Assembly: GCA_022616435.1 (NCBI GenBank)
Contig: JAKEET010000069.1
Location: 1-64,000, forward strand
Direction: 5' to 3'
DNA length: 64,000 bases
From: Gemmataceae bacterium
Lineage (GTDB): Bacteria; Planctomycetota; Planctomycetia; Gemmatales; Gemmataceae
The position numbers and the translations under genes are program-made. Below, in pieces: positions 55,751 through 64,000 of the stretch (positions are counted from its first letter, which is position 1; each line of letters starts with the position of its first letter). Under the pieces are notes generated by a model that was given only the letters and a program-made list of their open reading frames with translations, was not told the origin of the DNA and ran no database searches.

Positions 55751-57280
55751 CTAGACTCGCGACATGAGGTCGCCGCGTCCATCCGCGGCCACATCCATCA
55801 GCTCAGCCAGCTCCGTCCGGCATTTCAACTTCTGCGGTTCGGGCGCCGCGGCCACGGCCTTCTCGGCCCAGTGCGCCGCCGCGGCGGCGTCGCCGATCAC
55901 GGCGTGGGCGGCCGCCAGCGTGCACAGACAGCGCCAGTCTTCCCACTGCGACAGCTCACAGGCGCGCGTCGCCAGCTCCAGCGCCATCCGGCCGTTGCGC
56001 TGCTCGGGGCAGATGATCCAGTAACGGGCGTAGTTGTCATGCGCCTCGGGCGCCTTGGGCGCCATCCGGATGGCGTCGAGGTGATCGACCACGGCCTGGT
56101 CAAAATCGCTTCGCGCGGCGTGGGCCAGCCCGCGCTGGTGGTAGGCGTTCAGATAACCCGGATCGATCTGGATCGCCTTCGTGAAGTCGGCGATCGCCGG
56201 CTCAATCGCTCGTCGGGCCATGTGGGTTCGGCCGCGACTGACGTAGGCCGCGGCCAGGTCGGGCCGCAGCTCGATGACCTTGCCGAAGTCGGCCAGGGCG
56301 TTGTCGTAGTCGCCCTGCTCATAGTGGCTGTCGGCACGGTGGTAATACGCCAGCGCGAACGACGGCGCCTGCCGCACGGCCGCGCTGTATTCGGCAATCG
56401 CGCGGCCGCACTGGTTGCGGGCCCGGTGGATGTCGCCGCGCAGGAAGTACGGATCGGCGAAGGTGGGCCGGAGGCTGATCGCCTGGGCCAGATCGCGCAG
56501 GGCGTGGTCATAGTTGCCGCGCATCAATTCGATAAAGCCGCGGCTGTAGAAGGCGACGGCGCGCTGCGGGTCGATGCGGATCTCGGCGTCGTAATCGGCA
56601 ATGGCCTGGTCGTAGTCGCCCAGGGCGCCATGAATGAAGCCGCGATTGTGATAGGCGTTGGCCAGGTGAGGTTGGCGGAGCAGGGTCTCGTTGCAATCGG
56701 CCAGGGCTTCCGGATAGCGCCCCAGGGCGGCGCGGGCGAAGGCGCGATTCAAGTAGGCCAAGGTCATGTCGGCGTCGAGGCGCAGGGCGGCCTCGAAGTC
56801 GGCGTGGGCGCGTTCATAGAGGCGCCCCGCCATGTAGGCCAGGCCGCGGTTGTTGTAGGCGGCGGCAAAGGTTGGGTCCAGCTGCAGGGCCCGATCGAAG
56901 TCGGCGATGGCCGCGGCATAGTCTTTGCAAGCGGAGTGGGCATATCCCCGATTGTTGTACGCCTTCGTGAACTGCGGATTCGCCTCGATGGCCCGGCTGA
57001 ATTCGACGATGGCCGCGCGATACTCGCCGCGGCCGGCGTGGTGCATGCCGCGGCTGTTGTGGGCGGTCGCCTTGACCGGGTCGGCAGCCCCCGCCGGCGC
57101 CGGGGCAGGCCGGTTCGTCTTCGTTGGCTTGGGGTTCCGGCCGAACTGCGCAAACACCGTGTCGGCCGCCGGCGCGGGGCTGCGGACCTCCAGGGCCTGT
57201 CCGCAAAAAGGGCACTGGCCCCCGGCCGCGCCGGGCTTGCGTGGGAACACGGTACCACAGCTAGGACATGCAAGTGTCAT
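55751..57280 (-). CDS. Tetratricopeptide-repeat protein with N-terminal zinc ribbon
   Basis: 509 residues from ATG 57280; the frame starts six codons earlier with a TTG. A zinc ribbon has Cys pairs CPSC and CPFC (LACPSCGTVFPRK and GQCPFCGQALEV). Eleven or more TPR units follow: AYNNRGYAHSACKDYAAAIA, YNNRGLAYMAGRLYERAHAD, YHNRGFIHGALGDYDQAIAD, YYHRADSHYEQGDYDNALAD and AYHQRGLAHAARSDFDQAVV. The fold is a right-handed superhelix for protein binding. No membrane segment is present. It is divergent from the giant LamG gene. Confidence 0.92.
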   Translation of the reverse strand: MTLACPSCGTVFPRKPGAAGGQCPFCGQALEVRSPAPAADTVFAQFGRNPKPTKTNRPAPAPAGAADPVKATAHNSRGMHHAGRGEYRAAIVEFSRAIEANPQFTKAYNNRGYAHSACKDYAAAIADFDRALQLDPTFAAAYNNRGLAYMAGRLYERAHADFEAALRLDADMTLAYLNRAFARAALGRYPEALADCNETLLRQPHLANAYHNRGFIHGALGDYDQAIADYDAEIRIDPQRAVAFYSRGFIELMRGNYDHALRDLAQAISLRPTFADPYFLRGDIHRARNQCGRAIAEYSAAVRQAPSFALAYYHRADSHYEQGDYDNALADFGKVIELRPDLAAAYVSRGRTHMARRAIEPAIADFTKAIQIDPGYLNAYHQRGLAHAARSDFDQAVVDHLDAIRMAPKAPEAHDNYARYWIICPEQRNGRMALELATRACELSQWEDWRCLCTLAAAHAVIGDAAAAAHWAEKAVAAAPEPQKLKCRTELAELMDVAADGRGDLMSRV

Positions 57281-57859
57281 TTTGCGAATGAGCGCCAACG
57301 GAGGTTTACATCCGCCAGTATGTTTTTTTCGTTAAATTCGGACGTTTTTGATCCCTTTCTTGTTGCGTTCGCTGGATGTTTTAGGGATTATTCAGCAACT
57401 CGCTTGCCTTTCGGGGCCTTGTTGTGTTCACGGGTTGACTCTCAGCCGCGGGCAGCGCCTCATGAACGCCCGCGCGAATTCACCGCGAGAAAGCGGACTG
57501 GGGCCGCGAATCCATCCATCGTCCCGGAGCGAGGGCGACCGTGGGATCTCCTGGCATCCTGCACGGCCAAGCGTCTTGACAGTTCGCGGGCGGCGCCTCA
57601 CCGGCGCGCCACGAACACCGGGCGTTTCAACTCGCTTGGTCCATCGACGAGCGCGGTCGCGTCGGCGATCCTTCCGGCGGCCGGAACCCGAACGGACTTG
57701 TGGCTCTTCTGTCGCCGCTCACACCAAAACATTCGTCGTCTCGATAACGCGGTGCCCTGACGCGGCGGCGGCAACTTCGTTGCCGTTGCTCGCGCAAACC
57801 GACGGGCCAGCCGAACTCCGTGCCAACCGCGCTGGCGTCTGCTCAAGGAGGCAGGTGCA
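57281..57859. other. Intergenic region between divergent genes
   Basis: 579 bases without a supported gene. A short T-rich stretch just before the TPR gene (about 57320-57370) is unusually AT-rich and may hold its promoter. TTGACA at 57576-57581 has no matching -10 box at normal spacing. No riboswitch-like core was seen, although the downstream protein is exported like the riboswitch-controlled subtilase. Confidence 0.5.
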
Positions 57860-60800
57860 ATGGGTTCCCTCACCAAGTGGCTCAGCAAGCTTTTCGTGGG
57901 CGGTGCGCGCCGGCCCGAGCGCCGGCGGCGTCGGCCGTTCACGCGGCGCCGCGGCCGGCTGGCGCTGCTCCTGGACAGGCTCGAGGATCGGCTGGCGCCG
58001 AGCATCACGCCGATTCCCGATCAGACGATCGGCGAGTCGAGCGCGCTGCAATTGACGGTGACGGCGACCGGCACGGCGCCGATCGCGTACGCGATCGACA
58101 GCGGGCCGGTCGGCGCGACCATTGAGTCGTCCACGGGCGAGTTTTTGTGGACGCCGCCGCCGACCGATGCGATCGGCTGGTGGCGCGGGGAGGGGAACGC
58201 AGTGGATGTGGCGGGGGTGAATCACGGTTCCTTCGTGGGGAACGCGACCTCGGCCATAGGCCAGGTCGGTCAGGCATTTAGCCTCGACGGCACCGGGGAT
58301 TACATCGCGGTTCCGGACAGCACCGCGTGGGACTTCGGCGCAGGTGACTTCAGCATCGACTTCTGGACCAAGCTGGATGTGGTAAAGACCACGATCTTCA
58401 TGCAGCAGCAGTCGGGAGCGTCTGCCGGCGGTTTCGAGATCAGTTACCAGACGCCCAACGGCGGCATGCTGGGCTTCGCCCGCAATCCGTTCGAGTTCGG
58501 CGTCGTGCGTTCCTGGGCGCCGCAGGCGGATACGTGGTATCACATCGTGGTCACCAGGAGTGCAGGAGTCTACCATCTCTATGTCGATGGCGTTGAGCTT
58601 GGCGGCGCCCCGCCGGCGTCCGAAAATGGCGGCCCGGTGGCCGACGTCAGCGGGCAGGTCCGGATCGGCGGCTACAGCATGGCAGGCTTCGACTTGGATG
58701 GCCTGATCGACGAAGTAGGTGTCTATCACCGCGGGCTCTCGGCTGCGGAAGTCCAAGCGATCCACGCCGCCGGCAACGAAGGCCAAGGCCCGCTGCCGGC
58801 GCCGACCGATTCGGTGAGCTGGTGGCAGGCGGAGGGCAACGCCAACGACGCCAGCGGCGCCAACCACGCCACGCTGGTCGGCGCGACCACCGGGCCGGGC
58901 CGCGTCGGCGCGGCCTTCGATTTCGACGGCGTCAACGACTACGTCAACGTCGGCGATCCCGCGGACGGCAGCCTCGACTTCGGCGCGGGCGATTTTTCAC
59001 TGGACTTCTGGGTCAATCCACGGGCCAATGCGGCGACGTTCATCAACAAGGGGTCGCACGCCGGGTTGCCGGCCGGCTCGCGCAGCGGCTTGTTTGTCAC
59101 GACTGGGTCGGATGGCACGCTGACCGTCGAACTCTCGTCATGGGACGTCAACGGGTTGTACCACGACTTCAGGACGGACGCCGCCGTACCGCTCAACACG
59201 TGGACCCACATCGCCGTCGTGAGAACCGCGACCGCCGTCGCCGTCTACTTCAACGGCGTGCCGCAGCCGGGAACCACGGCGGGAAACGCGAGCGCCAGCC
59301 AGGTGACCAACGTCTCCACGAGCGCGCCGATGCGGCTTGGCGCGCGGGACGATGGCACGATTGGCAATGTCGTTCACTTCCTCAACGGCCGGCTCGACGA
59401 GGTCGCCGCCTACCACCGCGCCTTGAGCGCCGCCGAGATCAAGCATATCCACGACAACGGCAGCGCCGGCAAGGGACAGGTGTCGCCGACGGATGCGGTG
59501 AGCTGGTGGGGGATGGAAGCATCTGCCACGGACGTCGCCGGGGCAAACAATCCTTCGGCGACGAATGCCATTAGCTTCGTCACCGGCAAGGTCGGGAGTG
59601 GCGTTACGCTCGGGTCCGGGGGGTTTATCGATATTCCGCATGCTGTCGACCTCGCAAATCAGCGTTTCACGCTCGATGCCTGGGTGCGGCCCGACGGCGC
59701 GGGGCCAAACAATGATGAGTTCGGCAGCGTGATCGTGCAAAAGGGCCTGGCGCCGGGAGCTGCCGCGGTCTCCGCCAGCCTGTGGTGGAGCGCCCTGGAC
59801 AGTCGGTTCCGCTTTGGTTTCGGCGCCTTCACCACGGAGCGGATCGTCTCGACGAATACATTCACCACAGGCCAGTTCTACCACGTAGCGGGCACGTATG
59901 ACGGCGCCACCTTCCAACTCTTTGTGAACGGCGTGCTCGAAGGGCAGATGGCGCTGGCAAAAACGATTTCCTATGACGCGGCTATACCGTGGACGATCGG
60001 ATCTGGCGCCGCCGTGTACCGCGGACTCGGCGTTGCTCGCACCTTCAACGGCGTGATCGACGAAGTCGGCATATCCAACCGCGCGCTCAGCACCAACGAA
60101 GTCCAAGCGATCTACACCGCCGGCAGCGACGGCAAAGGCCACGTCGGCAGCTACACCCGCTCGGTGACGGTGCAAGCCACCGATGCGGCGTCGTTCACGT
60201 CCACCGAACAGTTCGACATCCAGGTCGCCAACACCGTCGTCTGGGACGGCGGCGCGGAAACGTTCAACTGGAACGATGCCGCCAACTGGAGCACCAACAC
60301 CCTGCCCGTAGCCGACGATCACGCCTTTGTTCCCGACCTCGCCGGCACGCCGACGATCACTTCCACCGCCACGGCGGCCATCCGCAGCCTGGTGAGCCAC
60401 GAAAAAATCAGGATCAACGGCGGCTCATTCTCGGTGGCCCAGGCGTCGCAGATCAACGGTCCGCTCGAACTGTCCAGCGGCGTGCTCACCGGCGCCGGGG
60501 CGCTGTCCGTGTCGGACGCGATCACCTGGACCGGCGGCGACATGCTCGGCAGCGGCGCCACCAATGCCCTGGGCGGCATGGCGATCACCGCGGCGGGCTG
60601 GAGCATTGCCCAGCGGACCTTGAACGTCAGCGGCACGGCCACGGTCACGGGATCGGGCGAGATCCAGCTCAACAGCGGCGCCGTCGTCAACAACCTGCCG
60701 GGGGCCACGTTCGATCTGCAAAGCGACGCCGACTTGCGCTGGGCGCTGGGCGCGACGCCGGGCGTCTTCAACAACCAGGGGACGCTCAGGAAATCCGCCG

Positions 60801-63800
60801 GGGCCGGCGAAAGCCGGTTCGATCAAGTCACGCTGAACAACACCGGGGCCGTTGAGGTGCAAGCGGGGACGCTGAGCTTGACGGGCGCGGTGAGCCAGCA
60901 TTCCGGCGCCACGCTGACCGGCGGCACGTGGCACGTCTCTGGCAACGGTTTCCTCGACATCACCAGCGGCAGCGACATCACGACCATCGGCAGCGGCGCC
61001 ACTGTGACCGTCAGCGGCAACACCGCCTTTTTCCCGAAGCTGCGCAACCTGGCGGCCAACGACGGCACGTTCAACATTGACGGCGGGGCCGCGTTGGCAA
61101 CGACGGGAAACTCGTCGAATAGCGGAACCCTGTCGATCGCGGCGAGCAGCGGCGCCGCGGTGAGCGGTGCGCCCACGTCGGGACTCATCAGTGGTTGGCG
61201 CGCGGAAGGAAATGCGTTGGACGGCACGGACGGCAACCACGGCACGCTCGTCAACGGCGCCACCTTCGCCGCGGGCAAGATCGGCCAGGCGTTCAGCTTC
61301 GACGGCGTCAACGATTACGTCACCGTCGCCGACAACCCGTCTTTGAGACCGACGAATCTCACGTTGGCCGGTTGGGTCAACTTCAGCAGCGTGCCCGGGG
61401 GTCTCGTGGCCATTGTTGCCAAGACGGTCGGCGCGGGTGCTTTGAACTCCTATGCGGTTTGGTACTCCGGCGGCGCGCTCCACGGCACGATCTGCGACAA
61501 CGCCGGCTTCGACCCGGTCAGCTACAACTTCACGCCGACCGTGGGACAGTGGTATCACGTCGCTTATTCGTTCGACGACGCGTCCAATACTCAGTCGCTC
61601 TACGTGGACGGCGTGCTGCGCAATACGGCCGCGACGACACGGTCGATCGCTTACGACAACCATCCGTTCCAGATCGGGTCTTCCATCGAGGCGGAAGCCC
61701 AGGCCGTCTTCTTCCCCGGCCGCATCGACGAGACCATGATGTGGAACCGGGCGCTGTCGGAAGCGGAAGTCGCGGCGGTGAGGAACGGCGGCACGTTCAC
61801 GCAAACGGCCGGCGCCACGACGGTCAACGGCGCCTTTACGGCCGCGGCGCTGGATCTCCAGGGAGGCGCCCTTGGCGGCTCGGGCATCATCCACGCGAAT
61901 CTCAGCAACGCCGGCACGGTCGCTCCGGGCAATTCGCCGGGCATCCTTACGGTCAACGGCAACTACACCCAGGCGGCCGACGGCAGCCTCGACATCGAAA
62001 TCCAGGGGACCAACCCGGCCACGCCCGATTTCGATCAGCTCATCGTCAACGGGACCGTGACCCTTGCTGGCGCGCTAAACGTAGACGTGATCGGCGGTTT
62101 CACGCCGGTCAATGGCAACAGTTTCAACATCATCGACAACGACGGGACCGACGCCATCACGGGCACGTTTGCCGGCCTGGCGGAGGGAGCCGTCTTCGCC
62201 GCGGACGGGACGACGTTCCAGATCAGCTACACGGGCGGCACGGGCAACGACGTGGTGCTCAGCGTTGTCGGCGTCACTGTCGCCTGGGACGGCGGCGCGG
62301 GCACGTTCAACTGGGGCGACGCCGCCAACTGGTCGGGCGACACCCTGCCCGGCGCCGGCGACGACGTCGTGATCCCGGATCTGACCGGCACGCCAACCAT
62401 CACGTCCAATGGCACGGTGTCCATCAACAGTCTGTCCTCGAACGAGGCGCTGGCGATCGCGGGCGGCTCCTTCACGTTGGCCGCAGCCTCGACCATTCAT
62501 GCCGGCCTCGAGCTTAACTCCGGAGGGACGCTCACGGGTGCGGGGACGCTGACCGTCACGGGGCTGCTGACCTGGCGCGGCGGAACCATGTCCGGCGCGG
62601 GTGTGACGAACGCCGGCGGCGGCATGTCCCTGACCACGCCGAGTGTCAAGACTCTCAGCCGCACGCTCAACAATCAAGGGACGGCGAGCTGGTCCGGCGG
62701 CAACGTCGCCGGCGCCGGCAGCTTCGTCAACGAGTCCGGCGGCGTCTTCAACGCTCAGGCCGGCGGCGTCAGCTTCGCCCCGAGCTTCGTCAACCAGGCC
62801 GGGGCCACCCTCAATCACACCGGCACGAACACGATCTTCCAGACCGGCGCCTGGACCAACGACGGCCTCGTGAACGTTGACGGCGGCAACCTGCAACTGG
62901 GCGGCCCCAGCTCCAGCAGCGGCACCTACGACATCGACAGCGGCGCGACGCTTCATACGCCCGGCGCGCACACCTTCTTGGCCGCGTCATCGGTCATCGG
63001 GGCCGGCAACGTCCAACTCAACAGCGGCAACGCGGTCCTGTCGGGCACGTACGCGATCACGGGCGCGACCACGCTCAGCGGCACGGCCACATTCAACATG
63101 GCCTCGGTGACGTTCGCGACGCTGGTCCTGGGCGGTGGATTGCTCGGCTCGGCGAACATGACGATTCCCACGAGCGGCAGCTTCACCTGGAACAGCGGCA
63201 CGCTGGGCGGCAGCGGCGCGATGACGGTGGAAGCCGGCGCCAGCGTCAACTTCAACACGGCATCGTCGAAGACGCTCAACCGCACGCTGAACGCCCACGG
63301 GACCGCGACGTGGACTGCCGGCGCCGTGGCCGGCAGCGGCGCCTGGGTCAACCAGGCGGGCGCGGTGTTCAACGCCCAGGCGAACAGCTCGTTCAGCCCG
63401 AGCTTCGTCAACCAGGCGGGCGCATCGTTCACCGGGAATGCCGGCGCCGGCGCCACCGCCACGCTCAGTGGCGCTTTCGACAACGCCGGCGCCGTCCAGG
63501 TCACATCCGGCGCCCTGACCCTGTCCGGCGCGGTCGCCCAGCACTCGGGCTCGACGCTCACGGGCGGCACCTGGACCGTCAGCAATGCCGCCCTCACGTT
63601 TTCTGCCGGCAGCAACATCACGACCAACCAGGCCAACGTGACATTGAGCGGGACCAATTCCACGTTCGCCAAGATCAACAGCCTGACCACGAACCAAGGA
63701 TCCTTCAGCCTGCAAGATGGCCGGGTGTTCGTCACGGCCGCCGATATCACCAATTCCGGAACGATGCTGATCGACGCGACGAGCCGGCTGCAGACCGGCC

Positions 63801-64000
63801 TGGCGAACCAGGTGAGCCAGTGGTCGGCGGAGGGTGATGCGACCGATTCGGTGGACGGCAACCACGGCACACTCTCGGGAAGCACGGTCCTGTCGACCGG
63901 CCGGATCGGCGCCGCCTTTACCCACGATGGCTCGGACGGCGGCGTTCTCGTGCCCAACAACGCCAACCTGCGGTTCAGCGCCGGCGACTTCAGCATCGAA
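57860..64000 (+). CDS. Giant LamG/beta-helix surface protein, 3' end outside window
   Basis: 2047 codons open to the right edge. ATG 57860 has AAGGAGG 8 bases upstream. The first 45 residues are Arg-rich, with LALLLDRLEDRLAPS, the planctomycete export-type motif also seen in the 16132 gene. After one Ig-like module come LamG-type domains with the same cues (WWRAEGN-like start, FDGVNDYV, DFWV, WYHIVV, LYVDGV, GLIDEVGVYHRALS): about 95-300, 315-535, 545-760, 1110-1305, and a fifth cut by the edge. Between and after them lie two copies of a module (WDGG-x-FNW-DAANWS, GDDVVIPDL) leading into long Gly/Ser/Thr/Asn-rich parallel beta-helix repeats (LSGTATFN, SGSTLTGGTW). This is the plan of a large adhesin or autotransporter-like surface protein. 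Confidence 0.9.
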   Translation, partial: MGSLTKWLSKLFVGGARRPERRRRRPFTRRRGRLALLLDRLEDRLAPSITPIPDQTIGESSALQLTVTATGTAPIAYAIDSGPVGATIESSTGEFLWTPPPTDAIGWWRGEGNAVDVAGVNHGSFVGNATSAIGQVGQAFSLDGTGDYIAVPDSTAWDFGAGDFSIDFWTKLDVVKTTIFMQQQSGASAGGFEISYQTPNGGMLGFARNPFEFGVVRSWAPQADTWYHIVVTRSAGVYHLYVDGVELGGAPPASENGGPVADVSGQVRIGGYSMAGFDLDGLIDEVGVYHRGLSAAEVQAIHAAGNEGQGPLPAPTDSVSWWQAEGNANDASGANHATLVGATTGPGRVGAAFDFDGVNDYVNVGDPADGSLDFGAGDFSLDFWVNPRANAATFINKGSHAGLPAGSRSGLFVTTGSDGTLTVELSSWDVNGLYHDFRTDAAVPLNTWTHIAVVRTATAVAVYFNGVPQPGTTAGNASASQVTNVSTSAPMRLGARDDGTIGNVVHFLNGRLDEVAAYHRALSAAEIKHIHDNGSAGKGQVSPTDAVSWWGMEASATDVAGANNPSATNAISFVTGKVGSGVTLGSGGFIDIPHAVDLANQRFTLDAWVRPDGAGPNNDEFGSVIVQKGLAPGAAAVSASLWWSALDSRFRFGFGAFTTERIVSTNTFTTGQFYHVAGTYDGATFQLFVNGVLEGQMALAKTISYDAAIPWTIGSGAAVYRGLGVARTFNGVIDEVGISNRALSTNEVQAIYTAGSDGKGHVGSYTRSVTVQATDAASFTSTEQFDIQVANTVVWDGGAETFNWNDAANWSTNTLPVADDHAFVPDLAGTPTITSTATAAIRSLVSHEKIRINGGSFSVAQASQINGPLELSSGVLTGAGALSVSDAITWTGGDMLGSGATNALGGMAITAAGWSIAQRTLNVSGTATVTGSGEIQLNSGAVVNNLPGATFDLQSDADLRWALGATPGVFNNQGTLRKSAGAGESRFDQVTLNNTGAVEVQAGTLSLTGAVSQHSGATLTGGTWHVSGNGFLDITSGSDITTIGSGATVTVSGNTAFFPKLRNLAANDGTFNIDGGAALATTGNSSNSGTLSIAASSGAAVSGAPTSGLISGWRAEGNALDGTDGNHGTLVNGATFAAGKIGQAFSFDGVNDYVTVADNPSLRPTNLTLAGWVNFSSVPGGLVAIVAKTVGAGALNSYAVWYSGGALHGTICDNAGFDPVSYNFTPTVGQWYHVAYSFDDASNTQSLYVDGVLRNTAATTRSIAYDNHPFQIGSSIEAEAQAVFFPGRIDETMMWNRALSEAEVAAVRNGGTFTQTAGATTVNGAFTAAALDLQGGALGGSGIIHANLSNAGTVAPGNSPGILTVNGNYTQAADGSLDIEIQGTNPATPDFDQLIVNGTVTLAGALNVDVIGGFTPVNGNSFNIIDNDGTDAITGTFAGLAEGAVFAADGTTFQISYTGGTGNDVVLSVVGVTVAWDGGAGTFNWGDAANWSGDTLPGAGDDVVIPDLTGTPTITSNGTVSINSLSSNEALAIAGGSFTLAAASTIHAGLELNSGGTLTGAGTLTVTGLLTWRGGTMSGAGVTNAGGGMSLTTPSVKTLSRTLNNQGTASWSGGNVAGAGSFVNESGGVFNAQAGGVSFAPSFVNQAGATLNHTGTNTIFQTGAWTNDGLVNVDGGNLQLGGPSSSSGTYDIDSGATLHTPGAHTFLAASSVIGAGNVQLNSGNAVLSGTYAITGATTLSGTATFNMASVTFATLVLGGGLLGSANMTIPTSGSFTWNSGTLGGSGAMTVEAGASVNFNTASSKTLNRTLNAHGTATWTAGAVAGSGAWVNQAGAVFNAQANSSFSPSFVNQAGASFTGNAGAGATATLSGAFDNAGAVQVTSGALTLSGAVAQHSGSTLTGGTWTVSNAALTFSAGSNITTNQANVTLSGTNSTFAKINSLTTNQGSFSLQDGRVFVTAADITNSGTMLIDATSRLQTGLANQVSQWSAEGDATDSVDGNHGTLSGSTVLSTGRIGAAFTHDGSDGGVLVPNNANLRFSAGDFSIE

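Noticed and set aside
57576..57581. TTGACA as a promoter of the giant LamG gene
   Set aside because: No -10 box at 16-18 bases; the gene start is almost 280 bases away.

Overview
The window looks like a chromosomal segment of a planctomycete, most likely from the Gemmataceae (Gemmata-like). This is inferred from high GC content, abundant Ser/Thr kinases and WD40 proteins, DUF1080 and LamG domains, MJ0042-type zinc ribbons, and the N-terminal LEDR-x-x-PS type motif on two large exported proteins. No database search was run. No tRNA, rRNA or CRISPR array was found.

Layout. 1-5.1 kb (minus): a disulfide oxidoreductase cut by the window edge, a BrnT-like toxin with a small partner, a secreted serine hydrolase and katG. 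5.2-6.35 kb: an IS200-like Y1 transposase embedded in short palindromes (REP/RAYT arrangement). 6.4-7.2 kb: a frameshifted Mrr-like nuclease. 7.2-9.8 kb: clpC with a clear terminator. 10.3-15.7 kb: a CYTH-like protein, a secreted protein, a small membrane protein, corA and an FGGY kinase. 16.0-18.7 kb: a cyclic-di-GMP-I riboswitch whose closing stem touches the ribosome-binding site of a large subtilase. 18.6-23.3 kb (minus): DUF4058, iron alcohol dehydrogenase, NHL protein, ferredoxin, and an HNH nuclease with a small partner. 23.6-32.7 kb (plus): a signalling block of kinase-TPR, hybrid histidine kinase and kinase-14xWD40-DUF1080. 32.8-34.7 kb: small membrane and coiled-coil proteins. 34.8-40.2 kb (minus): a probable operon of an HlyD-like adaptor, an alpha/alpha-toroid protein (start overlaps the adaptor stop) and a zinc-ribbon membrane protein. 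40.4-46.1 kb: a YceK-like protein, a WD40 protein, an ankyrin protein and two membrane-anchored proteins. 46.3-48.5 kb: ppk1 with a good promoter. 48.5-54.1 kb: a remnant of an AAA ATPase gene and, antisense to it, the end of a 1824-residue WD40/PDZ/Ig protein with a caspase-like but apparently inactive tail. 54.5-57.3 kb: an outer-membrane barrel candidate and a TPR protein. 57.86 kb to the end: a giant LamG/beta-helix surface protein, open at the right edge.

The most notable signals are the riboswitch-controlled exported protease, the REP/RAYT cluster, a repeat element inserted in frame inside a kinase domain, the decayed ATPase antisense to a live gene, and the HlyD/toroid pair. Several reading frames (6.4-7.2, 33.5-33.9 and 44.5-45.3 kb) show one-base frame breaks that may be real mutations or assembly errors.
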